In this document: piece after piece, positions 1 to 7,554 of the stretch | Position numbering within the stretch: position 1 is the first letter of the stretch | Layout of the letters: every line of letters begins with the position of its first letter | From: CAZKAP01 sp964552195 | GTDB lineage: Bacteria; Bacteroidota; Bacteroidia; Flavobacteriales; Flavobacteriaceae | NCBI GenBank assembly: GCA_964552195.1 | Contig: CAZKFM010000006.1 | Span: 62,001-126,000 of the forward strand | Length of the DNA: 64,000 nucleotides | Reading direction: 5' to 3' | Position numbers and translations under genes: made by a program | Notes under the pieces: generated by a model | Databases searched by the model: none | Told to the model about the DNA's origin: nothing | The model's input: only the letters and a program-made list of their open reading frames with translations

Positions 1-65
1 CCCAGGGCGGCACCTGGCCAGCGAAGTACAAAAAATCCCAATATGGCAAATAAGATGCGAATCAC
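1..65 (-). CDS. Partial membrane protein N-terminus (TerB/DjlA-like?)
   Basis: Only the first 21 codons are in the window; the gene runs off the left edge. A GTG at 65-63 opens a hydrophobic peptide, MIRILFAILGFFVLRWPGAA, a short single-pass N-terminal anchor ending in a Gly/Pro/Ala turn. Flavobacterial TerB/DnaJ-type membrane proteins often start this way, so that is the best guess, but too little is present to prove it. No ATG is available in this frame. It would be transcribed divergently from the bacilliredoxin gene. Confidence 0.4.
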   Translation of the reverse strand, partial: MIRILFAILGFFVLRWPGAAL

Positions 66-190
66 AGGTGTATCTGTCGTTTCAGGGGGCTAAAGATAAC
101 CCAAAGAGTCGCGGATTTTAAAGGATAACCCTGTTAAGGTCCTTACAAAAGATCGACTCAATGGTTATCTTTAACACCCAATTCGAAGTT

Positions 191-601
191 ATGTATCCAG
201 AAGAACTAGTGAAGCCCATGCGAGAAGACCTCTCCATGGCAGGATTCGTGGAGCTTTTTACGGCAGAGGCCGTGGAAGAAGCCATTTCCCAGCAAGGGAC
301 CGTATTGATGGTAGTGAATTCCGTGTGTGGATGCGCCGCCGCGAATGCCCGGCCGGCTGCCAAACTCAGCTTGCAGAATGCCAAAAAGCCGGATGCATTG
401 TACACGGTTTTCGCAGGCGTGGACACGGAGGCCGTTGATGCGGTCCGAAGTCGAATGCTGCCCTTTCCCCCTTCCTCACCCAGCATGGGATTGTTTAAGA
501 ACGGGGAATTGGTCCACATGATCGAGCGGCACCATATAGAAGGAAGACCGGCTGAAATGATAGCGGAAAACCTGATGTTGGCCTACAACGAGCATTGCTA
601 G
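191..601 (+). CDS. BrxA/BrxB family bacilliredoxin
   Basis: Small thioredoxin-fold thiol-disulfide protein of the bacilliredoxin (YphP/YqiW) family, which in Bacillus removes bacillithiol from mixed disulfides on cytosolic proteins. The family signature Cys-Gly-Cys is at Cys46/Cys48 in the context NSVCGCAAANARP. The family usually begins MYPEELVKPM, so the ATG at 191 is chosen; an in-frame ATG at 161 would add ten atypical residues. Length 136 aa is normal. It stands alone, followed by a strong terminator. Whether this organism makes bacillithiol cannot be seen here; a more general redox role is possible. Confidence 0.88.
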   Translation: MYPEELVKPMREDLSMAGFVELFTAEAVEEAISQQGTVLMVVNSVCGCAAANARPAAKLSLQNAKKPDALYTVFAGVDTEAVDAVRSRMLPFPPSSPSMGLFKNGELVHMIERHHIEGRPAEMIAENLMLAYNEHC

Positions 602-626
602 GTTGAGCCTGACTCAAATGAATAAA

Positions 627-659
627 AGCGCCGACCATTAACCCGGTCGGTGCTTTTTT
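627..659 (+). terminator. Rho-independent terminator after bacilliredoxin gene
   Basis: Ten-base-pair stem (AGCGCCGACC / GGTCGGTGCT, one G-T pair) with an 8-base loop, directly followed by six T residues. It begins 26 bases after the stop codon. It separates the bacilliredoxin gene from the acyltransferase gene. Confidence 0.88.
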
Positions 660-693
660 GTACCCGGTAGGGATGAGCTAACTTTACACCACC

Positions 694-1446
694 ATGGAAA
701 AGGCGCTATCCTATATACTGACCCCTGTTTTTTATCTGCTGTTCTTGCTGACGCTGATCTTTTTTCACGGGGTGCAGTGGGTCGCATTGAATGCCTTCGG
801 TTACCAGGCCCACAAGAATAGCGTCAGTATACTGAACTGGTTTTTGATGCGCACCTCTCAAGTACTTGGTACCACCTACCGTTATGTCAATACCCGGCAC
901 CTACCGGAGGACCGACCCATTATCCTGGTGAGTAACCACCAGAGCATGTACGACATACCGCCCATTATATGGTACTTCAGGAGATACCATCCCAAATTTG
1001 TCAGCAAAAAGGAATTGGGTAAGGGCATACCTAGTGTCTCATACAACCTGCGGCACGGGGGTTCGGTATTGATAGACCGAAAACATACCGAACAGTCCCT
1101 CAATGCCATACGCTCACTGGGTGACTACATCAGCCGCCATAACCGCACTGCCGTGATCTTCCCGGAAGGTACGCGCAGCAGGGACGGAAATCCCAAACCC
1201 TTTAAAAAGGCAGGGCTAAAGGCCTTATTCGAAAGTGCCCCTGAAGCGCTAATAGTTCCCATGACCATAATCGATTCCTGGAAACTCCACAAATTCGGCG
1301 GCTCATTTCCTTTGGGCCTGGGTGTTCGGATCCAGCATATAGTGCACGAGCCCATGAACATAGAGGGCGACATGGACGAACTGATCCTTCGGCTGGAAAA
1401 GATCATTAACGGACAGGTAAGCAGGCCCGGGCATCCCAAGCAGTAA
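694..1446 (+). CDS. 1-acyl-sn-glycerol-3-phosphate acyltransferase (PlsC family)
   Basis: Membrane-associated acyltransferase that adds the second acyl chain to lysophosphatidic acid in phospholipid synthesis. An N-terminal hydrophobic segment (about residues 6-30) is followed by the catalytic HX4D box NHQSMYD (His82, Asp87) and the substrate-binding box FPEGTRSR (156-163). Length 250 aa is typical. A weak promoter-like TAACTTTA lies at 679-686. A second, more divergent acyltransferase of this superfamily is at 57.2-57.9 kb, so the two may differ in chain or acceptor preference. Broad PlsC assignment is firm; exact substrate is inferred. Confidence 0.88.
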   Translation: MEKALSYILTPVFYLLFLLTLIFFHGVQWVALNAFGYQAHKNSVSILNWFLMRTSQVLGTTYRYVNTRHLPEDRPIILVSNHQSMYDIPPIIWYFRRYHPKFVSKKELGKGIPSVSYNLRHGGSVLIDRKHTEQSLNAIRSLGDYISRHNRTAVIFPEGTRSRDGNPKPFKKAGLKALFESAPEALIVPMTIIDSWKLHKFGGSFPLGLGVRIQHIVHEPMNIEGDMDELILRLEKIINGQVSRPGHPKQ

Positions 1447-1523
1447 GGACTAAAGCCATTCCACTTTAGCGCCCGCGAGCCGTATACTGCCCGGATTTAG
1501 TATCTTTCTTTCAAAGCTGAGTT

Positions 1524-2948
1524 ATGAAACGGAGAACCTTTGTCACGAAAGCGGTAGCTGGTACCACTGCTTTCAGTATAGTACCGAGCTATGTGTTAGG
1601 TGGACAGCACGTTCCGCCCAGCGATACCCTCTATGTAGCCGCCTTCGGTGTAGGAGGGCGCGGCCGGGGAGTGATAGACGGGATGCAGCAGACCGGGAAG
1701 GTCAGGTTCATGGCCTTCTGCGATGTAGATGAAGAAAGGGCGAAAAATACCTATCGTGATTTTCCGGAAGTGCCCCGATTCAATGATTTCCGCCAGGTCT
1801 ACGACCAACATCTGGGGGATATGGACGCTATTATGGTGGCAACCCCGGACCACACCCATGCCTCGACGGCCCTTCCGTTTATGAGGGAGCGCAAACACGC
1901 CTATGTAGAAAAGCCGCTCACACATAACATTTACGAGGCTCGCCTTATGACCCGGGTGGCAGCTGAATACGGAATCGTCACACAAATGGGCAACCAGGGA
2001 GCCTCCAGCGAAGGCAGCCGTATCGCTCGTGAATGGGTGGAGGCCGGTGTAATCGGCAGGGTTCATACTATAGACTGCTGGTCTAACCGTCCTGTATGGC
2101 CTCAGGGCGTAGCCCTGTCCCGGGGCAAGATGCGAATCCCGCGCAGCCTGGACTGGGATTTATGGTTGGGACCGGCCTCGGACCGTCCCTATCACGAGGC
2201 CTATCTTCCCTTTAAATGGAGGGGGTTCTGGGATTTCGGAACCGGCGCACTCGGCGATATGGGCTGCCACATCATCGAAACGCCCTTCAGCGTGCTTGAT
2301 CTGGGGTACCCCAAGGAGGCCGAAGCCAGCTGTACCACGGTCTGGGTTGACGATTTCGTCCAGGCGGATTACGCCCACTCCTGTCCTCCCTCTTCTAAAA
2401 TTCACCTCACGTTCGATCATCCTCAGGGTGGTGATTTGCGACTCAACTGGTACGACGGTGGTATTATGCCCGACCTACCCGATGAATTACGGGATGGTGA
2501 ATTCATAGGAGACGGGGGCGGAGGCACGGTCATGTATGGGGATCGGGGCATACTGGTAACGGATACGTATTCCCGGAATGCCCGATTGCTACCCTCCGGG
2601 CTCATGACAATTTTCTCCGAGCCTGAACCCAAACTGGAACGCATAGAAGGGGGCATGGACGGGCATATTGCGAATTTCGTTCAGGGATGTCTGACAGGCT
2701 GTCCGACCTCTTCGGATTTCTCACGAGCCGGACTGCTGACAGAAATCGTGCTAATGGGTAACTTAGCCGTGCGCTCGTATCAGTACAAAGAGCTCGCTCC
2801 ACCCGCCTATCCCGGAGGACGTTCCCGTTTTGAGTATCCCGGGCGCAGGAAATTGCAATGGAACGGAGAAGAAATGAGGATCACGAACTATGACAAGGCC
2901 AATGAATGGGCCCAAAGGGCATACCGGGAAGGCTGGAACCTGGAATAG
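1524..2948 (+). CDS. Exported Gfo/Idh/MocA family oxidoreductase
   Basis: NAD(P)-dependent oxidoreductase of the Gfo/Idh/MocA family, which act mostly on sugars and polyols. The N-terminus is a Tat-type signal (KRRTFVTKA followed by a hydrophobic stretch to about residue 27), so the folded, cofactor-loaded enzyme is probably exported to the periplasm. The Rossmann glycine loop is at 42-47 (GVGGRG) and the family motif EKP at 129-131, followed by a long C-terminal substrate domain. Length 474 aa fits the Tat-exported Bacteroidota/Planctomycete subgroup. Substrate is unknown; the neighbours (acyltransferase upstream, RDD protein 18 bases downstream) do not reveal it. Confidence 0.85.
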   Translation: MKRRTFVTKAVAGTTAFSIVPSYVLGGQHVPPSDTLYVAAFGVGGRGRGVIDGMQQTGKVRFMAFCDVDEERAKNTYRDFPEVPRFNDFRQVYDQHLGDMDAIMVATPDHTHASTALPFMRERKHAYVEKPLTHNIYEARLMTRVAAEYGIVTQMGNQGASSEGSRIAREWVEAGVIGRVHTIDCWSNRPVWPQGVALSRGKMRIPRSLDWDLWLGPASDRPYHEAYLPFKWRGFWDFGTGALGDMGCHIIETPFSVLDLGYPKEAEASCTTVWVDDFVQADYAHSCPPSSKIHLTFDHPQGGDLRLNWYDGGIMPDLPDELRDGEFIGDGGGGTVMYGDRGILVTDTYSRNARLLPSGLMTIFSEPEPKLERIEGGMDGHIANFVQGCLTGCPTSSDFSRAGLLTEIVLMGNLAVRSYQYKELAPPAYPGGRSRFEYPGRRKLQWNGEEMRITNYDKANEWAQRAYREGWNLE

Positions 2949-2966
2949 GCATATAGAAATGAAATT

Positions 2967-3491
2967 ATGGTAACTATGGCGAATTGGCCGCGAAGGTTGG
3001 CGGCCCTGTTACTGGATGGCATTTTCCTGGGAGTATTCCTGTACGGTCTCTGGTACATTAATGTCAGCAGTGCGAGGAGTTTCTTTTTCTACCTGCCTAT
3101 AGTGTTACTGGGACTGATTTACAAACCCTTTATGGAATACTACTACGGGGCCACCCTGGGAAAAATGCTCCTCCGCATACGCGTGGTTGATCGGTCCTAC
3201 CGCACCATAGGATTTCCAAAAGCCCTATTGAGAAATTGCATCCTTTTTATCGTACCCCTGGGGACCATTCCGTTCTACTATATGGCATTCCAGGATCCCC
3301 TGGTTGTGAACCAGCCGAGTTTCTCTGAATTTTCTGCTGCTTTCACACTGTACTACCCCCAGGTGATGTCCATTGCACTCATCCAATTAGGGGTTATTGC
3401 AGTCGATGGAATCTTTCTCCTGGTCAACGGCCGCAAAGGAAATCTGAGCCTGAAAGACCTCTTGGCGGCCACCTATGTCATTCAGTCCTGA
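2967..3491 (+). CDS. RDD family membrane protein
   Basis: Integral membrane protein of the RDD family (174 aa). The first segment carries the family Arg and Asp (RRLAALLLDG), and the central part (KMLLRIRVVD) matches the conserved cytosolic loop. About four hydrophobic segments are visible. Function of RDD proteins is poorly defined; some have been linked to ion/proton exchange. It lies 18 bases after the oxidoreductase gene in the same direction and is likely co-transcribed. An alternative start (MANWPRR) is three codons further in. Confidence 0.8.
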   Translation: MVTMANWPRRLAALLLDGIFLGVFLYGLWYINVSSARSFFFYLPIVLLGLIYKPFMEYYYGATLGKMLLRIRVVDRSYRTIGFPKALLRNCILFIVPLGTIPFYYMAFQDPLVVNQPSFSEFSAAFTLYYPQVMSIALIQLGVIAVDGIFLLVNGRKGNLSLKDLLAATYVIQS

Positions 3492-3504
3492 TAAAATTCC
3501 ATAA

Positions 3505-4599
3505 TCACAGCAGTCTCAGCTGACCCGCGTCGTCCGGTAGATGCAGAAGCTCTTTCGGATGTCGGACAAATGCGTCGCGATTCAGAGCAGGCAGCGGGTT
3601 CCCTGAGTAATACTTTTTCCTGCTGAGTCTAATCAACTGTTGAATCTGCAGGGCAACCGGTCCTGTTACCCTAGCGCGTACGCCAAATCGCGCCTCGTTT
3701 AGCTTTCCCTCGTGACAGGAACGAATCTGGCTCAATATTCGCTCCGCCCGATCCGGGAATTCCTGCTTTAACCAGTTGGTGAAGAGTTCTCCTAGCGCAC
3801 CATTGAGACGAACCAGGGCGGCGCCCATGGAAGTAGCTCCCGCGGCTGATGCATCTGCTGCCATGGCCATAATCTCGTGACTGTTAAGCCCTGGAATAAT
3901 CGGAGCGATCATCACCGAGACCGGAATCCCCGCCTTTGGGAGGTCCTCTATGGTCCGTATGCGACTCTCGTAGGATGCGGTCCTCGGTTCCATTGCACGG
4001 CGTACCCCTTCATCCCGGGTGGTAAGTGAGATATGAACCCTGATGAGGTTGAGAGAGGCTAACCGGGCCAGCACATCCCGGTCCCTTAGAACCAGAGCGT
4101 TCTTTGTGATGATTCCGACCGGATTCCTGTGGGCCAGAAATACCTCCAGGCATCGACGTGTAAGTTTCAACTTCCGTTCCGCCGGCTGATAGCAATCCGT
4201 GTTTCCGGACAGGACCACAGTATCGGGACTCCACTTCGCCGCTGCAAGCTCCCTGTGCAACAACTGAGCCACTGCAGGTTTGTACATTACGGTCTGCTCA
4301 AAGTCCAGACCCGGGGAATAGCCCCAGTATGCATGGGTATTCCGGGCATAGCAGTAGGTGCACCCGTGTTCACATCCCTGGTAAGGATTCAGGGAATACG
4401 CCATGGACAGGTCCGGGCTGTCCACCCGATTGATCACCTTTCTGGGGAAAACCGCGAGTAGGCGTGTTCGGACTTTTGGGCTATCCTTCCCATTACCGTA
4501 CTGATATTCCAGGTATTCGCGATCGTCTTCCGATTTCCTGCTCTCGAAGCGGCCTGCAGGATTTTCAGAGATACCTCTTCCTTTGAATGGAGGATTCAT
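3505..4599 (-). CDS. PA0069-family radical SAM protein (SPL-like)
   Basis: Radical SAM enzyme resembling spore photoproduct lyase-like proteins of the PA0069 family. The [4Fe-4S]/SAM motif CxxxCxxC is at Cys76, Cys80 and Cys83 (GCEHGCTYCYARN). The protein is 364 aa and complete. Its biochemical reaction is not established for this family; non-spore-forming bacteria carry it widely. It converges with the RDD gene (13 bases between stops). The gene has its own promoter region with a large inverted repeat directly before the start codon (see 4603-4635), so regulated expression is likely. Confidence 0.85.
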   Translation of the reverse strand: MNPPFKGRGISENPAGRFESRKSEDDREYLEYQYGNGKDSPKVRTRLLAVFPRKVINRVDSPDLSMAYSLNPYQGCEHGCTYCYARNTHAYWGYSPGLDFEQTVMYKPAVAQLLHRELAAAKWSPDTVVLSGNTDCYQPAERKLKLTRRCLEVFLAHRNPVGIITKNALVLRDRDVLARLASLNLIRVHISLTTRDEGVRRAMEPRTASYESRIRTIEDLPKAGIPVSVMIAPIIPGLNSHEIMAMAADASAAGATSMGAALVRLNGALGELFTNWLKQEFPDRAERILSQIRSCHEGKLNEARFGVRARVTGPVALQIQQLIRLSRKKYYSGNPLPALNRDAFVRHPKELLHLPDDAGQLRLL

Positions 4600-4602
4600 G
4601 TC

Positions 4603-4635
4603 TAGGATTTATTCCAAATTTAGGAATAAATCCTA
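4603..4635 (-). promoter_or_regulatory. Promoter -7 element inside a perfect 13-bp inverted repeat (putative operator)
   Basis: Bases 4603-4615 (TAGGATTTATTCC) and 4623-4635 (GGAATAAATCCTA) are exact reverse complements with a 7-base spacer. On the minus strand the spacer plus one arm base reads TAAATTTG (4622-4615), a perfect match to the Bacteroidota -7 consensus TAnnTTTG, 16 bases before the radical SAM start codon. No good TTTG -33 element is found at the proper distance. The layout suggests a dimeric repressor or activator site over the promoter; a transcript hairpin is less likely because transcription would start inside the repeat. Confidence 0.62.
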
Positions 4636-4716
4636 TGCGTGAAGGCGTTTTTAACGGAGTCCCATGAAGACATTTCTCCAACGAGTTAAGCTCGGCTAAA
4701 ATCGCAGTATTCCCGG

Positions 4717-5490
4717 CTACTCCCCACTGAATTCGGGAGGCCTTTTTTCGAGAAAAGCACGGGTACCCTCGGAAAAGTCGGCCGTACCAAAACAGGAGCC
4801 AAACTCTTCTATTTCCCGATTAAAGCCCTCAACAGGATTCTTAAGACCGGCATTAACGGCACGTATAGCGCTGCGAATGGCCGAAGGGGATTGTTTGCCG
4901 ATGGTTGAGGCGAGTTTCAGGCAGGTCTCCATCAGGGAGTCGGCAGGCACAGCCCTATTGAGCAGTCCGTAATTCACTGCGGTTTCTGCGTCGATATGAC
5001 GGGCAGAACAGATCATTTCCAGGGCGCGACCCGCACCAACCAGGCGAGGCAATCGTTGGGTTCCACCGTATCCCGGAATCAGGCCCAGGCTTACCTCGGG
5101 TAACCCCATACGCGCATTTTCACTGCCTATTCGCATGTGACACGACATGGCCAGCTCGAGACCTCCCCCCAGAGCGTATCCATTTACGGCTGCGATGACG
5201 GGCGTCCCCATATACTCGATAAACGTAAACAGAATTTCCTGGCCATGGGCGGCCAATCGGGTACCTTCCTCTATACCAAAGGAAGCGAATTCAGATATGT
5301 CCGCGCCTGCCACAAAGGCCTTCTCTCCGGAGCCTGTAAGTACGATTGCCCGGATGCCCGGATCCGCCTCAAGTTCTGACAGTACATAGTGCAGGCCCTG
5401 TATGGTCTCCCGGTTCAGGGCGTTCAATTTATCCGGACGGTTGATGGTTATGGTGGCCACCACACCTATTTTTTCCTGAATCACTAACAT
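4717..5490 (-). CDS. Enoyl-CoA hydratase/isomerase family protein
   Basis: Crotonase-fold enzyme, probably hydrating 2-enoyl-CoA in fatty-acid or short-chain acyl-CoA breakdown. The oxyanion-hole and catalytic regions are intact: GADISEF around 62-68, GGGLEL with Glu112 and PEVSLGLIPG with Glu132, the two glutamates of classical hydratases. The start at 5490 (MLVIQEKIG) gives 257 aa, the usual family length, and lies one base after the histidine-kinase stop; a longer frame back to 5574 would overlap the kinase and add an atypical leader. It ends the operon hemJ-kinase-hydratase. Confidence 0.88.
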   Translation of the reverse strand: MLVIQEKIGVVATITINRPDKLNALNRETIQGLHYVLSELEADPGIRAIVLTGSGEKAFVAGADISEFASFGIEEGTRLAAHGQEILFTFIEYMGTPVIAAVNGYALGGGLELAMSCHMRIGSENARMGLPEVSLGLIPGYGGTQRLPRLVGAGRALEMICSARHIDAETAVNYGLLNRAVPADSLMETCLKLASTIGKQSPSAIRSAIRAVNAGLKNPVEGFNREIEEFGSCFGTADFSEGTRAFLEKRPPEFSGE

Positions 5491-5491
5491 A

Positions 5492-6952
5492 TTATTTGCT
5501 GTTGGGTTTCTTCCGCAAGTATACACTGAAGACACTGCCTTCACCCGGTGTGGACTGCACCTGGAGCTCACCACCCTGGTGTTCGATCATGCTCTTTACC
5601 ATGGCGAGTCCCAATCCCATACCACTGGATTTAGTGGTGAACTTGGGCTCGAATATCTTATCGATATGGGATTCGCTAATCCCTATTCCGTTATCGGTCA
5701 CCCGGATCAGCACACGGTCTCCCATGTCGCTGACGCTTACGCCTATATTGGGGTCCCGTCCTTCCGGCACGGCCTGTATGGCATTTTTTAACAGATTATT
5801 GACCGTCCGGATCAGCTGGGTTCGGTCCCATTTCAGCTCAATGGAAGGATGGCTACTTTCGAATTCGATTCGTGGACCCGTAAATACTTCCAGCGTCCTG
5901 CGAATCACGGAAACGGCATCCACCTGTTCGAATTTCATCGAAGGCATTCTGGCAAAATTGGAGAAGGCCTGGGCGATATCGCTCAGGGTATCGATCTGCT
6001 GAATCAGGGACTCGGAGAATTCAGAGAACCGCTTAGTGGCGCCTTCGGGGTCCTGCTGCATGCTGCGCTGCATACTCTGCACGTTGAGCCTCATAGGTGT
6101 AAGGGGATTCTTGATCTCATGGGCTATCTGCTTTGCCATTTCTCGCCAGGCGTACTCCCTTTCGCTTCTAGCGAGCTTGGCCGCACTTTCCTCGAGCTGA
6201 TCGATCATGGCATTGTAGGAGCTGACCAGCGTACCTACCTCGGTACTGGCACCGCGTATGGATATTTTCTCATTCCGCCTGTCGAGCTGAGTGCGAGCAA
6301 TACGCGAACTGATCGTTTTCAGGGTATGGGTGATGTAGCGGGTAAGCAGGTAGGCCAGGGCTATGGCGGCCCCTAGTAAAATAATGTATACCCCGCCCAG
6401 ACGCCAGAGGAACTCCCTGAGCTCCATATTGCTGAAGGAATTGTCCTGGTAATAAGGAATATTAATAATACCAATCGGTTTAAAGCGCAGGTCATTCAGG
6501 TAGATGTACGATGAAAGATATGACCCTTCGTCCGTGGTGTTGGAGAACACATGCCGGTGACCGGGATTGTTCATCAGGCCCTCGAGTATGGAAACGTCGA
6601 GGCAGTCCGATATGGAGTCGTTGTTGATCGAACGCCTGGAGCTCAGAATCAGCTCGCCCTGATTGTCGTAGATGTTGAAGTCGACATTCAGTACGGCGGC
6701 TATTCGATAAACTTCCTCGGCAAATATGAGGTCCAGGTATTCCGATGTGGCCGGATAAGTCGTTTCCTCCAGTACGTACCGGACGCGCTGCAGCACCTGA
6801 GATTCCTTGCGTTTCAGACGATCTCTGTGGTAGTCCCGGGATTGCTCATTATACTGATTAACGGTGATCACGGCGATGAGAATGGAAGAAAGGATCACCA
6901 GGGAGATCATTCCAAGAAATATCCGGGACCGAAGGGATTTCAGCGAGAACAC
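5492..6952 (-). CDS. NtrY-like sensor histidine kinase (orphan)
   Basis: Membrane sensor kinase of 486 aa. TM1 lies at about 12-31 and TM2 at 186-204 with an extracytoplasmic sensor of about 150 residues between; then HAMP (205-260), the H-box with phospho-acceptor His278 in AHEIKNPLTPM, and an ATPase domain with N, G1 (DNGIGI) and G2 (GMGLGLAM) boxes. The HEIKNPLTP form is typical of NtrY-type kinases. Start is GTG at 6952. No response regulator is encoded anywhere in the window. It sits between hemJ and an enoyl-CoA hydratase gene, spaced for co-transcription. Confidence 0.88.
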   Translation of the reverse strand: MFSLKSLRSRIFLGMISLVILSSILIAVITVNQYNEQSRDYHRDRLKRKESQVLQRVRYVLEETTYPATSEYLDLIFAEEVYRIAAVLNVDFNIYDNQGELILSSRRSINNDSISDCLDVSILEGLMNNPGHRHVFSNTTDEGSYLSSYIYLNDLRFKPIGIINIPYYQDNSFSNMELREFLWRLGGVYIILLGAAIALAYLLTRYITHTLKTISSRIARTQLDRRNEKISIRGASTEVGTLVSSYNAMIDQLEESAAKLARSEREYAWREMAKQIAHEIKNPLTPMRLNVQSMQRSMQQDPEGATKRFSEFSESLIQQIDTLSDIAQAFSNFARMPSMKFEQVDAVSVIRRTLEVFTGPRIEFESSHPSIELKWDRTQLIRTVNNLLKNAIQAVPEGRDPNIGVSVSDMGDRVLIRVTDNGIGISESHIDKIFEPKFTTKSSGMGLGLAMVKSMIEHQGGELQVQSTPGEGSVFSVYLRKKPNSK

Positions 6953-7006
6953 GGCGATGAGGCTTTCCTCAAAAGTAGGAAATTAAGCGGCACGAGCGGA
7001 GGCCTC

Positions 7007-7552
7007 TCAGATATCGTCCCTCCGCATACGGACCCGCTTATACCAGCGAACGCCCAGCATGATGAGCACGGCCAGGGCGAAAAGACCCAGTACCCCATAC
7101 ACCCAGTAAAGCGAACTCTTGAGAACGACCAGGAATACGGCTGCGAACAGCACCAGGGTAGGCACCTCATTCCAGATGCGCATATAGTGTGAGGTATAGC
7201 GAATCTCGTCCCGTTGCAGCTGAAGGTACATGAAGTGACATCTCCCGTGATAGACAAACAGCAGCAGCACAAAGCCCAGTTTGATGAGCATCCAGGTCTG
7301 CTGCAACAGAGGGGGCATAAGCACCAGCAGGCCCAAAGCCGTCAGCGTGCAGAGTATGGCCGAAGGCCATGTTATGATCAGCCAGAGCCTCCGTGTCATG
7401 AGTTTAAGGTGCTCAGTGAGTATGGAACGACCGGGCTCTTCCCTGCCATCCGCCTCTATTTGATTGATGAAGAGACGGGGGATGTAAAACAGGCCCGCGA
7501 ACCAGGTAACCACAAAAATGATATGCAGTGCCTTGATGTACTGATACGCCAT
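7007..7552 (-). CDS. hemJ: HemJ-type protoporphyrinogen oxidase (CopD-like membrane protein)
   Basis: Membrane protein (181 aa, about four helices) of the HemJ family, which oxidises protoporphyrinogen IX to protoporphyrin IX. The diagnostic N-terminus (YIKALHIIFVVTWFAGLFY) contains conserved His10 and is followed by the typical RLF and a second His-rich helix. It starts two bases after the stop of the large BNR protein gene. No HemG or HemY occurs in the window, so this is the likely oxidase between HemF and ferrochelatase encoded nearby. The CopD label is an alternative database name for the same fold. Confidence 0.83.
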   Translation of the reverse strand: MAYQYIKALHIIFVVTWFAGLFYIPRLFINQIEADGREEPGRSILTEHLKLMTRRLWLIITWPSAILCTLTALGLLVLMPPLLQQTWMLIKLGFVLLLFVYHGRCHFMYLQLQRDEIRYTSHYMRIWNEVPTLVLFAAVFLVVLKSSLYWVYGVLGLFALAVLIMLGVRWYKRVRMRRDDI

Positions 7553-7554
7553 TT

